This document shows positions 10,101 through 19,537 of a DNA stretch of 64,000 nucleotides, in pieces. Both the position numbers and the translations under genes were made by a program. Position 1 is the stretch's first letter; each line of letters starts with the position of its first letter. The DNA is taken from NCBI RefSeq assembly GCF_019578655.1, contig NC_063257.1, positions 11,222,001 through 11,286,000 of the forward strand, read 5' to 3'. A model generated the notes under the pieces. It ran no database searches. It had not been told where the DNA came from and saw only the letters and a list, made by a program, of their open reading frames with translations. Source of the DNA: Ricinus communis. Taxonomy: Eukaryota; Streptophyta; Magnoliopsida; Malpighiales; Euphorbiaceae.

Positions 10101-11291
10101 TCATACCTGCTGAACCATGATTTTAATCGCAATAGTTGGGGCTCAGGCAAGGTCTTCTGGTTGGATTCAAGAATCTTGGGAAGGAAGAGTTGTCCATCCG
10201 AACCGGGGAAGTCTTTGTCAATCGGGAAGAATTCAAACTTTTTATCCCGTACTTGTGCGAATTTCCTTGTAGGTTGTGTGATAATGTTTTTCCAAGAGGA
10301 AAACCCGTCATATCCACAGTTGTTCTTTGTCGTGGAGCTTTTCTAGGAGGATGGCCCCCATGCATAGTCGGGATGCATCTGTTTGGAGAATAAGTTCTCC
10401 TGGCCGGACGGGATTGTAAGGGTGGCGGATTGTGGGCCAGCTCTTTTAATTTTGTGTTTGTTCCGCTCCCCATGGAGGGGGGTTCTTTTTGAGCATCTTT
10501 GAGAGGTGGCACGTGTAACTAGACAGGTGTGGAATGGCCTCTCGAACATAATTCAGGATTCCAAGGAACTGTTGAATTTGTTTTGCTGATAAATTTTCTT
10601 CCGGAAAATTATCAAGTTCCTTTGTCAGGTGGGGACCATATGTGTACTGGCCATTCTTGAAATGCATTCCAAGAAATTCAATTTCTCGTTGTGATAAAGC
10701 TCTTCTTTCGGATAGCATAATGCCATATTTTTGGATGATGGCAAGGAACTGTTGTAACAGTTGGTGATGGTCCTCTGCTGTTTCTGAAAATAGAAGGATG
10801 TCGTCGATATAGATCAAAGAAGAGTAAAGGATAGGCCCAAAAATCTCAATCATTGTCTTCTGGAATTGAGATGGGGCCGTCTTGAGCCCAAAAGGCATAA
10901 CAGTCCACTGGTATTGGGCATTAGGGATACAAAATGCAGTTTTGTATCTCTCTGTGGGCTGGATACCGAGTTGCCAAAAGCCTGCCTTTAGGTCAAATTT
11001 GGAATAGTACTGGGCCTTTTGGATGTGGACCTTGAGATTTGAGATTCGAGGGAGAGGGAATTTGTTGTCTTGAAGGAAATGGTTTAAAGGTTTGTAGTCT
11101 ATGACAAGCCTCTTTTTTCCTCGGATTCTTTCAGACCTTTTCTCCACATAAAAGGCTTGGCAAGCCCATTGTGAAGTAGTGGGCTCAATTAAACCCTCGC
11201 ATGTGATTAAAGGGCATTCGATCGGGCAAGGGCTAGGTCTCATGGGGAGACATTCCCATGTGTGTGGCTTTAGTAGGGTTAATGTCTTCAT
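10101..11291 (-). pseudogene. Copy A: reverse transcriptase and RNase H region (best-preserved RT)
   Basis: A 281-codon open frame at 11291-10446 holds the whole RT palm core: L-V-I-D-Y-K-P-L-N, F-D-L-K-A-G-F-W-Q-L, the M-P-F-G-L-K-T-A-P block and catalytic Y-I-D-D (10800-10811), through L-N-Y-V-R-E-A-I-P-H. RNase H follows in another frame (10512-10123), so a frameshift near 10440-10510 separates them. Upstream, the join to the protease is also frame-shifted (about 11230-11300). Most differences from the copy B equivalent are short gaps at CAG/CTG. Confidence 0.9.
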
Positions 11292-11785
11292 TAAGTTTGA
11301 AGGGGAGGCCGATATAGAATTGTGGATTTTTCCACGGAGGAAGAGGATGTTGGAAATGTGAATGGGATTCTGGACGAATCGAAGGAATTTTTCCCGTGTA
11401 TGAAAGGAATGGAGGAATAGTATTCGTCACGAAAAGCAGATTTGAAGTTTGGTGTATGACCTAAAGCATCTTTTGAACTTTATACCGGTTGGAAGGATTT
11501 GGAGCTTTTGAGCTTGGTGATAAACATCAAATCCTATCGAATATCCTTGCTTGGAAGATCTGAACCAATGATGTGTGTCCACACAACGCAATCGGGAAAG
11601 AATGAATTAGATCTTGTCTTGTGATCGAGTAGTTTTGAAGGTTTGGCCAGATTGGTACGCCTGAAGAACCGATCATGGGGCTTCCAATACTCGATGGGAG
11701 AACCATTGGGTTCATCATGCTTCTTTGAGCTCTAGTGTCAAAGAAAGCTATTACTGGAACAGGCTTGGAGTATTTTGAGGACAGT
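11292..11785 (-). pseudogene. Copy A: truncated aspartic protease region
   Basis: This is the 5'-most part of copy A. The minus-strand frame 11802-11527 includes the viral protease active-site block, but the triad reads D-T-R instead of D-T-G, so the enzyme would be dead. The viral sequence stops at about 11785, where it is joined to an oppositely oriented movement-protein shard. Frameshifts occur near 11430-11530 with several base losses against copy B. Confidence 0.85.
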
Positions 11786-11786
11786 G

Positions 11787-12300
11787 TCCCCACCTCTTTC
11801 ATAGAACAATGGCGGAAGCAAGGCTATTCTCATCTCCATCTCGGAGCTGTGAGACTTGTCCTTTCTACCGGATGAGATACAACCTGAGGTTAACAATATG
11901 ATTGCGGGCTACAAAAGACCAGTCACCCTGTTACACTTGAGAATCGGCAATTCACACTCTCTTCCATTAAGAGACTGTGTGATCAACAGGAATTATTCAA
12001 AAGGTTGTCTCAAAGGGACTTGATTGTCCAAAAGGCTTGCAACAAAAACCACCTAAAGATCAAGTGCAAAGCCACCAACTGCGTCTGTACAAATCACAAG
12101 AAGAAATCTGGACATCATTTTCAGAAATACACGCGCAGCAACAAGAAGTTCAGGGAAAAGAACCCAAAGAGATTTAAATACTTCCGTAAAAAACGGAACC
12201 AGGGGTACAAGTCTGATAGATGTTTCATCCTGCGAAAAGGAAGGGACATTATGCGAAAAATTGTCCCAGGAATCCGGAAAAGTCGAAGGATGATCTGACA
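11787..12300 (+). pseudogene. Start of copy C: movement-protein shard joined to capsid and CCHC region
   Basis: 11787-11875 matches part of the movement-protein region; at 11873-11877 it switches, within a short shared sequence, to the capsid region. From there the plus strand carries the capsid C-terminus, a Lys/Arg/His-rich tract (12005-12200) and a CCHC knuckle near 12215-12270, where the frame is damaged. This is the inversion point of the cluster: everything to the left up to 3299 is on the minus strand, everything to the right up to 17219 on the plus strand. Confidence 0.82.
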
Positions 12301-12980
12301 AGTTAGCATGTCCTTATCTCTTGCAGACTCTTTCGAAGAAGAAATAGAGTCCCTACTTTCAGAGCAAGAAGATCTTACCCGAGAAAGCTTATTTGGGTTA
12401 GAAATGGAGTTCTCAGACTCCACGGAGTCTTCACAAGAATCTTCTTGATTCGGGATGATAGTGAAATACCAATCCCGATGATTGGTGCATGAAGAAAGTC
12501 GGAAGGATATTCGGAAGATGCAATACAATATCCTCTTTCTCCAACCCTATTATCTTCTTTCTTTGTTTCTCCTCCACCTCCGAAACTTTTCAATTTACTA
12601 TAAAACCTCCTCCGGTCCCATATATTCCCATACGGATCATCCTCAAAATACTCCAAGCCTGTTCGAATAGCTTTCTTTGACACTGGAGCTCAAAGAAGCA
12701 TGATGAACCCAATGGTTCTCCCATCAGAGTATTGGAAGCCCCATGGTCAGTTCTTCAGGGCAGCCAACGGTCAAACCTTCAAAACTACTCTGATCACAAG
12801 ACAGAAGATCGGAATTCAGTTCTTTCCTGATTGCGTTGTGTGGACACACATCATTGGTTCAGATCTTCCAAGCAAGGATATTCGATAGGATTTGATGTTT
12901 ATCACCAAGCTCAAAAGCTCCAAATCCTTCCAACTGGTATAAAGTTCAAAAGACAGTTTAGGTCATACACTGAAACTTCA
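12301..12980 (+). pseudogene. Copy C: acidic linker and aspartic protease region
   Basis: Plus-strand equivalent of 5369-4680. It keeps the Ser/Glu-rich linker (12306-12450) and the protease with an intact D-T-G (about 12677-12685; T-G-A-Q-R-S-M-M-N-P). The frame breaks repeatedly at 12440-12660, where bases are missing relative to copy B. At about 12978 the sequence jumps straight from the protease tail into the middle of RT, deleting roughly 600 bases. Confidence 0.83.
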
Positions 12981-13840
12981 AAAGGCCCAGTACTATTCCA
13001 AATTTGACCTAAAGGCAGGCTTTTGGCAACTCGGTATCCGACCACGGAGATACAAAAGCGCATTTTGTATCCCTAATGCCCAATACCGGTGGGTATTATG
13101 CCTTTTGGGCTCGGGCGGCCCCATCTCAATTCCGGAAGACAATGATTGAGATTTTGGGCCTATCCTTTACTCTTCTTTGATCTATAACAGTTCCTTGCCA
13201 TCATCCAAAAATATGGCATTATGCTATCTGAAAAGAAGAGCTTTATTGGCCAACGAGAAATTGAATTTCTTGGAATGCATTTCAAGAATGGCCAGTACAC
13301 ATATGGTCCCCACCTGACAAAGGAACTTGATAATTTTCCGGAAGAAAATTTATCAGCAAAACAAATTCAACAGTTCCTTGGAATCCTGAATTATGTTCGA
13401 GAGGCCATTCCACACCTGTCTAGTTACACGTGCCACCTCTCAAAGATGCTCAAAAGAACCCCCTCCATGGGGAGCTGAACAAACAATTGTCAAAATTAAA
13501 AGAGCCGGCCCACAATCCGCCACCTCTTTACAATCCCGTCAGTGAGAACTTATTCTCCAAACAGATGCATCCTGACTATGCATGGGGGCCATCCTCCTAG
13601 AAAAGCTCCACGACAAAGAACAACGTGTGGATATGCATCGGGTCAGTTTTCCTCTTGGAAAAACATTATCACACAACCTACAAGAAATTACGGCGATCAA
13701 GCACGGGATAAAAAGTTTGAATTCTTCCCGATTGACACTTCCTGGTTCGGATGGACAACTCTTCCTTCCCCAAGATTCTTGAATCCAACCAGAAGACCTT
13801 GCCTGAGCCCCAACTATTGCGATTAAAATCATGGTTCAGC
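12976..13840 (+). pseudogene. Copy C: internally deleted reverse transcriptase and RNase H
   Basis: Begins within RT at the Y-Y-S-K-F-D-L-K-A-G-F block. A second deletion at about 13186 removes roughly 90 bases, including the catalytic Y-I-D-D, so this copy cannot have RT activity. 13221-13478 keeps the segment with Q-R-E-I-E-F-L-G-M-H-F through L-N-Y-V-R-E-A-I-P. The RNase H part follows at 13540-13830 in shifted frames. Confidence 0.85.
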
Positions 13841-14775
13841 AGGTATGACTTTAAGGTTGAGCATATAAAAGGGATAAGAAACCTAATCCCGGATTTCTTA
13901 TCCAGACTTTCTAAGCCTCAGAATCAGCCTATAGTTCTTCTCACCTCTACAATAAATCTTCCCATAATCTTTATGGCCTCCTCATCCCTTGGATCCAACC
14001 CTGCAACCTCCTTCACGCACCAGACCTTCCCAACAACCTTACAACCAAACAAGTCACAGACTTTGCCAGAAACATGATGTTCCATTATTTGGCAACTTTT
14101 CAACAAATCTTCTCACTCCCAATCCAACCCAACTTCTTCTTTCCAGACTACCCTTGGTGTTTGATTTGCCACTTATCCCCTGAACATCCAAAGCATGAAA
14201 GTGAGTTATGGTTTCTATGGTGCCTATCTACAGTCTGTCATCATGCTATAGAGGTGCCTATTATGAATCTCTTACACTTCTTTAATAATGAAGCTAACTC
14301 GGGGTCTTATCCATGGAGATTCCTTACCTGGTTCAAGACTCCATACCAATGGACAGGAGATCTCCTTAAACTTATTCATGGGCACCAGTTATTCTCAGAC
14401 AATAATTCCAGAGCTTCGGAATACCATGCTATTTTATATTACAGTGCCCTATCTCCGACTATCGGAAGACACCTATGCAACTCAAAATATCATCACTATT
14501 GGAGGCGGCAGTAGTCCTTTACATCTTGCTCCTCCACCAATCAAGGAAGAACTAAAAGCGGGCCTGCGATGGGAATGAATTAAGGACTGACTAATGTATA
14601 CGCACCATTAGTCTGCACCTTGATGGACATCAATCAACCGAACAATCCATAGAACATTTTTGTTTCTCCGATCTTCCAACTCCTCCTGGATGACTACCTT
14701 AACCGGTGAGGAAGCAAGCCCTCGTGCAAGACTCACCATGATGACTCATATGATGGCGTCTTACGACCACATCTG
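13841..14775 (+). pseudogene. Copy C: polyprotein C-terminal extension
   Basis: The frame 13751-14077 runs through the RNase H end (H-I-K-G-I-R-N-L-I-P-D-F-L-S-R-L) into the extension; 14074-14514 continues with the F-F-F-P-D-Y-P-W-C-L-I-C segment. A third frame covers 14288-14578, and the acidic tail region lies near 14690-14775. It corresponds closely to 10100-9172 of copy A on the other strand. It has no recognised domain, and several frame breaks. Confidence 0.76.
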
Positions 14776-15060
14776 TTGTCGGCCACTCTCTTATATTATT
14801 GTTTGTCCTTATTATGTAAGTGAAGTGTATTATTAGTCTCAGTGGAATGTCCACTAACCTTTGTTTGATAGTGCTGTATTATTAGTCTCAGTGGGATGTC
14901 TACTTTGTTTGATAGTGCTTTGTATTATTAGTCTTAGTGGATATCCACTAACTTTTGTTTGATAGTGCTTTGTATTATTAATCTTAGTGGGATGCCCCAA
15001 CCTTTGTACATTTTCTCTACTCTCCACTCTATATAAGGAGAAGTCTTTGATAATAAGAGG
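14776..15060 (+). promoter_or_regulatory. Viral promoter, copy C: four tandem ~50-bp repeats plus TATA box
   Basis: Repeat units begin at about 14827, 14876, 14922 and 14972 (spacing 49, 46 and 50 bases). Each starts GTATTATTAGTCT(T/C)AGTGG; the first three also contain a TTTGTTTGATAGTGCT end. The third holds the perfect palindrome AGTGGATATCCACT at 14936-14949. TATATAAGG follows at 15030-15038. This mirrors the minus-strand promoter at 8900-9120. The repeats probably act as enhancer sites, which is inference from position. Confidence 0.82.
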
Positions 15061-15216
15061 CAAGCAAGTTTTTCTCTAAACAAGTCTCTTTAAAACTCTC
15101 TCTACACTCTCTTATGGCTTTCTAACTTTCTCATTTCTCTTCTCTTGATCCAATGGCAATGTTCTAATAGTTGCTACGATCTGTTTATGGTGTAATCCAA
15201 AAGAGCTAACTCAATA

Positions 15217-15471
15217 ATTTAAAGATCCAAAGAGTAGAAAGACCCCCATGGCAAGAGGCCGCTTGTGTCTTAACTTGAGGATCTGTCCATGCTTTGAGTT
15301 TACAGCATGAGGATTATGCCATGAACAGCTCTCGGCTCCCCTTTGATTTAAAGATCCAAAAGAGTAGAAAGACCCCCATGGCAAGAGGCCGCTTGTGTCT
15401 TAACTTGAGGATCTGTCCATGCTTTGAGTTTGGCGTGAGGATTATGCCATGAGCGACTCTCGGCTCCCCTT
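15217..15471 (+). repeat. 129-bp direct duplication in the copy C leader
   Basis: 15217-15345 and 15346-15471 are near-identical: both start ATTTAAAGATCCAAA(A)GAG and end CTCGGCTCCCCTTTG just before the primer-binding site. The copy B leader (8602-8740) has only one unit. Differences between the two units are small, including a loss at the CAG-bearing segment near 15433, so the duplication looks recent. Confidence 0.88.
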
Positions 15472-15489
15472 TGGTATCAGAGCCTTGGT
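15472..15489 (+). promoter_or_regulatory. tRNA-Met primer-binding site, copy C
   Basis: TGGTATCAGAGCCTTGGT, identical to the minus-strand site at 8577-8594, and 27 bases upstream of the movement-protein ATG at 15517. Confidence 0.93.
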
Positions 15490-15516
15490 GATAGCAGAAG
15501 AGAAAACCTAAACACC

Positions 15517-16310
15517 ATGTCAACCGAGATTACCTCTCATACTTCTACCCTTCAATTATCTCCCTCTTGTAAGAAAACCATATCTAACAAGATAGATCAT
15601 TTTGTTGAGATCTCCCATATTCCGATAGCGTCGGATAGAAGATACTCTAGTACCTATCATCAACCCTTACAACATATTCAAGAAACAAAACTTTGTTAGA
15701 AAAACCTTTAACCAAATCATCCACAAAAAACCCCTCACCATAAAAGAATATGTTCAATCCTCCTCACTTTCTCAGTGTTCACTTACTGCTACTTCTCAAG
15801 AGCAGTATGTTACTTTAGAAATCCCCACCTCTTTCATAGAACAATGGCGGAAGCAAGGCTATTCTCATCTCCATCTCGGGTATGAGACTTGTCCTTTCCT
15901 ATCATGGAAGGATGGGATTGCTATTACAGACGGATGTCACTTTTGGACACTCGTTACCTCAAGTACGAGCATGCAGTGATTGGGACAATAGTCACTGACA
16001 CTCAACACCGTAGTGTTGTTTTGACTTTCTTTCCAAACTTTAACCTCTCTTTGAGTGATCCTTATCTATCCACTGCCTTAAAAGTACAAGTCCAAATCAC
16101 GGGAGCTAGTCAAGTTGAAAATGCTCTCTCAGCGACTCTTCACCATCAGATCGTTTATCGATTGCAGGGATCATGCACATAACTGCGGATCCCGGGCTTC
16201 CAAGCCTCATCGGATGCTTTGTACATCATGGTGATTCGGTCAAACCCCTACAATAGTTCAAGCTCCTCGGCGACTTGAAAGGAAGATCTACGAAACTAAT
16301 TCCTATTGAG
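15517..16310 (+). pseudogene. Copy C: movement protein domain (multiply broken)
   Basis: Starts with the same M-S-T-E-I-T-S-H-T-S as copy B. It is interrupted near 15610-15700, where CAG/CTG positions differ, and resumes at 15889-16182 with the hydrophobic movement-protein core and S-D-P-Y-L-S-T-A-L-K-V-Q-V. Near 16170-16280 nearly every CAG or CTG of copy B is read as CGG or CG, breaking the frame several times. Confidence 0.85.
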
Positions 16311-17219
16311 TGGGTAACAAATTGTAGAAGCTCCAGGCATCTCAATCAAAACCAGTTCAAGCCACGGATCCCTCTTTATCTGATGAAAAGGATGGGGAAT
16401 TTAAGGCGATCTTTACAAGGCGAGGAATCTTCCTCGGCCGTCAATTTTCCAAGCATCAATGATACAACCGATTATCACGGCCTAGGAGAAGGTCCCTATT
16501 CACTCCTTTCAAGCATCCGGCAACCAGTTTATCTTGCACAAGTCGAGGACACTTTATGCGGGATGTAGCCCCGAAATGTGCAAGCCAGTGCCTATGTCAT
16601 GATGACATGGATTATACTTGAACCCTGTTTTCGCATCAGCGGAAGAATCCGAAAGGATGTCTCTGGATACTTCTTGTTCGGAGATTCATCCTAAGCCGGA
16701 TGATCGAGATCCGGATGGTTCCCGGAAGAGAATAAAAAGCCAACGCCAATGTTCGACGAGGCAATTGAGTTTCTTGCCGGAGAAGGAAAAACGGTCATTG
16801 ACGTTTCTTATGATGAGTTCAAAGAAATTATGGCACAACTCAACATTGAATATGGCAAACCCCCTTCTGCAACTTGCAGAATGGAGATCGAGTCAGATCC
16901 AAAGGTTTATAGGCTGGAAACCCGGTACCCGTCCAGTTTTGTACAGGAGGTACAAAACGTTGGGCCAGGTATAACAACGCCACGAACTTTTGGACCTACT
17001 TCATCTCCTCAACTGTCAGATGATACAACCCTTGGTTCAAGAATGTTTCATGTTGGCGGAGGATTTCCCTCCCTTGGGAAAAACAGAGAACAAAAGATCT
17101 GAAATCCTTCCTACACGGATTTCACCTTCTAGAAACTTAGAACCGCTGACACTCCCTGAAGAAGTTCTCAACTGGCAGACATCTAATTCTATTGTCCAAA
17201 ACACTTACTTGAAGAAGAT
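16311..17219 (+). pseudogene. Copy C: linker region between movement and capsid proteins (truncated)
   Basis: Frames 16618-16974, 16749-17102 and 16990-17400 carry the same segments as copy B 7740-6850: M-S-L-D-T-S-C-S-E-I-H-P, F-D-E-A-I-E-F-L-A-G-E-G and L-P-T-R-I-S-P-S. The viral sequence stops before the coiled coil at 17214-17220, where a 7-base shared GAAGATA joins it to the oppositely oriented copy D. Confidence 0.82.
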
Positions 17220-18898
17220 AATAGGGTTGGAGAAAGAGGATATTGTATTGCATCTTCCAGAATATCCTTCTGACTTTCTTCATGCAGACCAATCATCAGG
17301 ATTGGTATTTCACTATCATCTGAATCCGAAGAAGATTCTTGTGAAGACTCCGTGGAGTCTGAGAACTCCATTTCTAACCCAAATAAGCTTTCTGGGGTAA
17401 GATCTTCTTGCTCCGAAAGTAGGGACTCTATTTCTTCTTGAAAGAGTCTGCAGAGATAAGGACATGCTAACTTGTTGTATCATCCTTGCCGACTTTTCCG
17501 GATTCTGGGACAATTTTTCGCATAATGTCCCTTCCTTTTCGCAGATGAAACATCTATCGACTTGTACCCTGGTTCCGTTTTTACGGAAGTATTTAAATCT
17601 CTTTGGGTTCTTTTCACTGAACTTCTTGTTGCTGGCGTGTATTTCCCGGGAAATGATGTCCGGATTTCTTCTTGTGATTTATGCAGACCTTGATTGGTGG
17701 CTTTGCACTTGATCTTTAGGTGGTTTTTGTTGCAAGCCTTTTGGACAATCAAGTCCCTTTGAGACAACTTTTGAATAATTCCTGTTGATCACATGATCTC
17801 TTAATGGAAGAGAGTGTGAATTGCCGATTCTCCAAGTGTAATAGAGGTGGTAGTCTTTTTGTAGCCCGCAATCATATTGTTAACCTCGGGTTGTATCTCA
17901 TCCGGTAGAGAGGTGATGAAGGTATACTTTAGTGTATCATCACCATCATGTCCTCCAATGACATAGTAGAGCTTGGACATAGCCGAATAATGCTTTTCCA
18001 GATCCTTCATCTTGAATGAACAACATTTTCGATCAAAGAACTCTTGTTTCTGCTGTCTTATGACAAGGTCATAACTTCCAAGGAACTGGTTATGGAGGAT
18101 CGTTCTGCTAGCGATGGGTCGGGGTGACAAATTGAAGCCTAGTGTATTCAGTGAGAAACGAGAAACCAATCTCTTAAGCTTCCCAGGTAAACCTTGTGAC
18201 AAATTCGGCAAGGACTTTTTTGAGTGTGGCCCCTTCAAGGGTCATCTGAAGATCAATCCATGCCAAGAATTCAGAAAGCTTATCCTTCCATTTTGATGGT
18301 GGCAAGTCATCAAAAGTGAACCAAGGTCCTGTGCTAGCTGGCTTTGGCCTTGGGTTTGGAGCTCCAGTGGGAGCAAAGAATGACTGAGCATCTTCATCTT
18401 CAGGTTCTACTACTTCCGGGTGGGATCGATGTGAAGTGTTCATGAGAATTCGGTGATGTCGCCATCTCCGAATCCAAGAAGATTCGAATCATACTGACCG
18501 ATGAGAGATTGCTCTGGAAATTTGTCTTTAGGGGCTAGAGGAGGAGAGGATTTCTTTTCTTTGGGTTTCTGTGTTTTTTGGGTAAAGGTGAGAAAATGTG
18601 CCAAATGGTACGATAAAGGGTTTCTTGTGGTTGTTCACGGTTGTGAAAGAAAAGGGAAAGAAGAAAAGTATGAAGGAGTAATAGCCGATGAGGTTGAAGC
18701 TGCCGATATGAATGTTGGAATTGCAGCAGACTGGTCTTTTCGGAGATCATTTTCAATTTGATCTATTTGCTTCTTCAGCCGGGAAATCTCCTTTTGCTTT
18801 TGCATGAAAGAGGGGGTAATCGGCTGAGGTATCCGGAGTTCTTTGTCCAGAGCTTGATACTTTGCTGTCAAGGATGAGTACAGTTGCAAGACTTCTTG
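17214..18898 (-). pseudogene. Copy D: inverted segment with acidic linker, CCHC knuckle, capsid and coiled coil
   Basis: Minus-strand order from 18898 downward is coiled-coil linker (18889-18535), capsid domain (18443-17801), basic tract and CCHC knuckle (17767-17480; the frame is broken inside the knuckle) and acidic linker (17513-17216). It matches copy B 6850-5100 with scattered stops and frame breaks. It lacks protease, RT and RNase H, and its upper end is joined at about 18899 to a movement-protein shard. Confidence 0.84.
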
Positions 18899-19537
18899 TG
18901 AGTGGATAGATAAGGATCACTCAAAGAGAGGTTAAAGTTTGGAAAGAAAGTCAAAACAACACTACCAGTGTTGAGTGTTGTGACTATTGTCCCAATCACT
19001 GCATGCTCGTACTTGAGGTAACGAGTGTCCAAAAGTGACATCCGTGCTGTAACAGGCAAGAGCAATCTCTCATCAGTCCGTATGATTCAGAATCTTCTTC
19101 GGATTCAGAGATGTAGTCTATGACAAGCCTCTTTTTTCCTCGGATTCTTTCAGACCTTTTCTCCACATAAAAGGCTTGGCAAGCCACTCAACACTGGTAG
19201 TGTTGTTTTGACTTTCTTTCCAAACTTTAACCTCTGAAAATAGAAGGATGTCGTCGATATAGATCAAAGAAGAGTAAAGGATAGGCCCAAAAATCTCAAT
19301 CATTGTCTTCTGGAATTGAGATGGAGAGCTGTTCATGGCATAATCCTCATGCTGTAAACTCAAAGCATGGACAGATCCTCAAGTTAAGACACAAGCGGCC
19401 TCTTGCCATGGGGGTCTTTCTACTCTTTTGGATCTTTAAATTAGCTGAGTTAGCTCTTTTGGATTACACCATAAACAGATCGTAGCAACTATTAGAACAT
19501 TGCCATTGGATCAAGAGAAGAGAAATGAGAAAGTTAG
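18899..19537. other. Patchwork of viral shards at the right end of the cluster
   Basis: Sequence comparison with the longer copies gives: movement-protein shard (-) 18899-19056; capsid N-terminal shard (+) about 19058-19112; RT shard (-) 19111-19185; movement-protein shard (+) 19186-19236; RT shard containing the Y-I-D-D codons (-) 19233-19325; leader shard (-) 19324-19537. Joins share 1-4 bases. The last viral base is about 19537, after which AT-rich host DNA starts. Confidence 0.8.

Larger units (their letters stand above)
2769..19537. mobile_element. Scrambled endogenous pararetrovirus cluster (Caulimoviridae, petuvirus-like)
   Basis: About 16.8 kb is built almost entirely from one pararetrovirus in several orientations. 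Polyprotein order on the best copy is movement protein, linker/coiled coil, capsid with CCHC knuckle, aspartic protease, reverse transcriptase, RNase H, then a C-terminal extension, starting just after a tRNA-Met primer-binding site. No integrase or true LTR is present, which separates it from Ty3/gypsy elements. Copies: A and B on the minus strand head-to-tail (11785 to 3299), C on the plus strand (11787-17219), D on the minus strand (17214-18898), with short shards at 2769-3298 and 18899-19537. Every coding region carries stops, frameshifts or deletions, so it is a non-functional fossil as read here. The single-polyprotein layout resembles petuviruses or florendoviruses; genus is uncertain. 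Confidence 0.93.
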
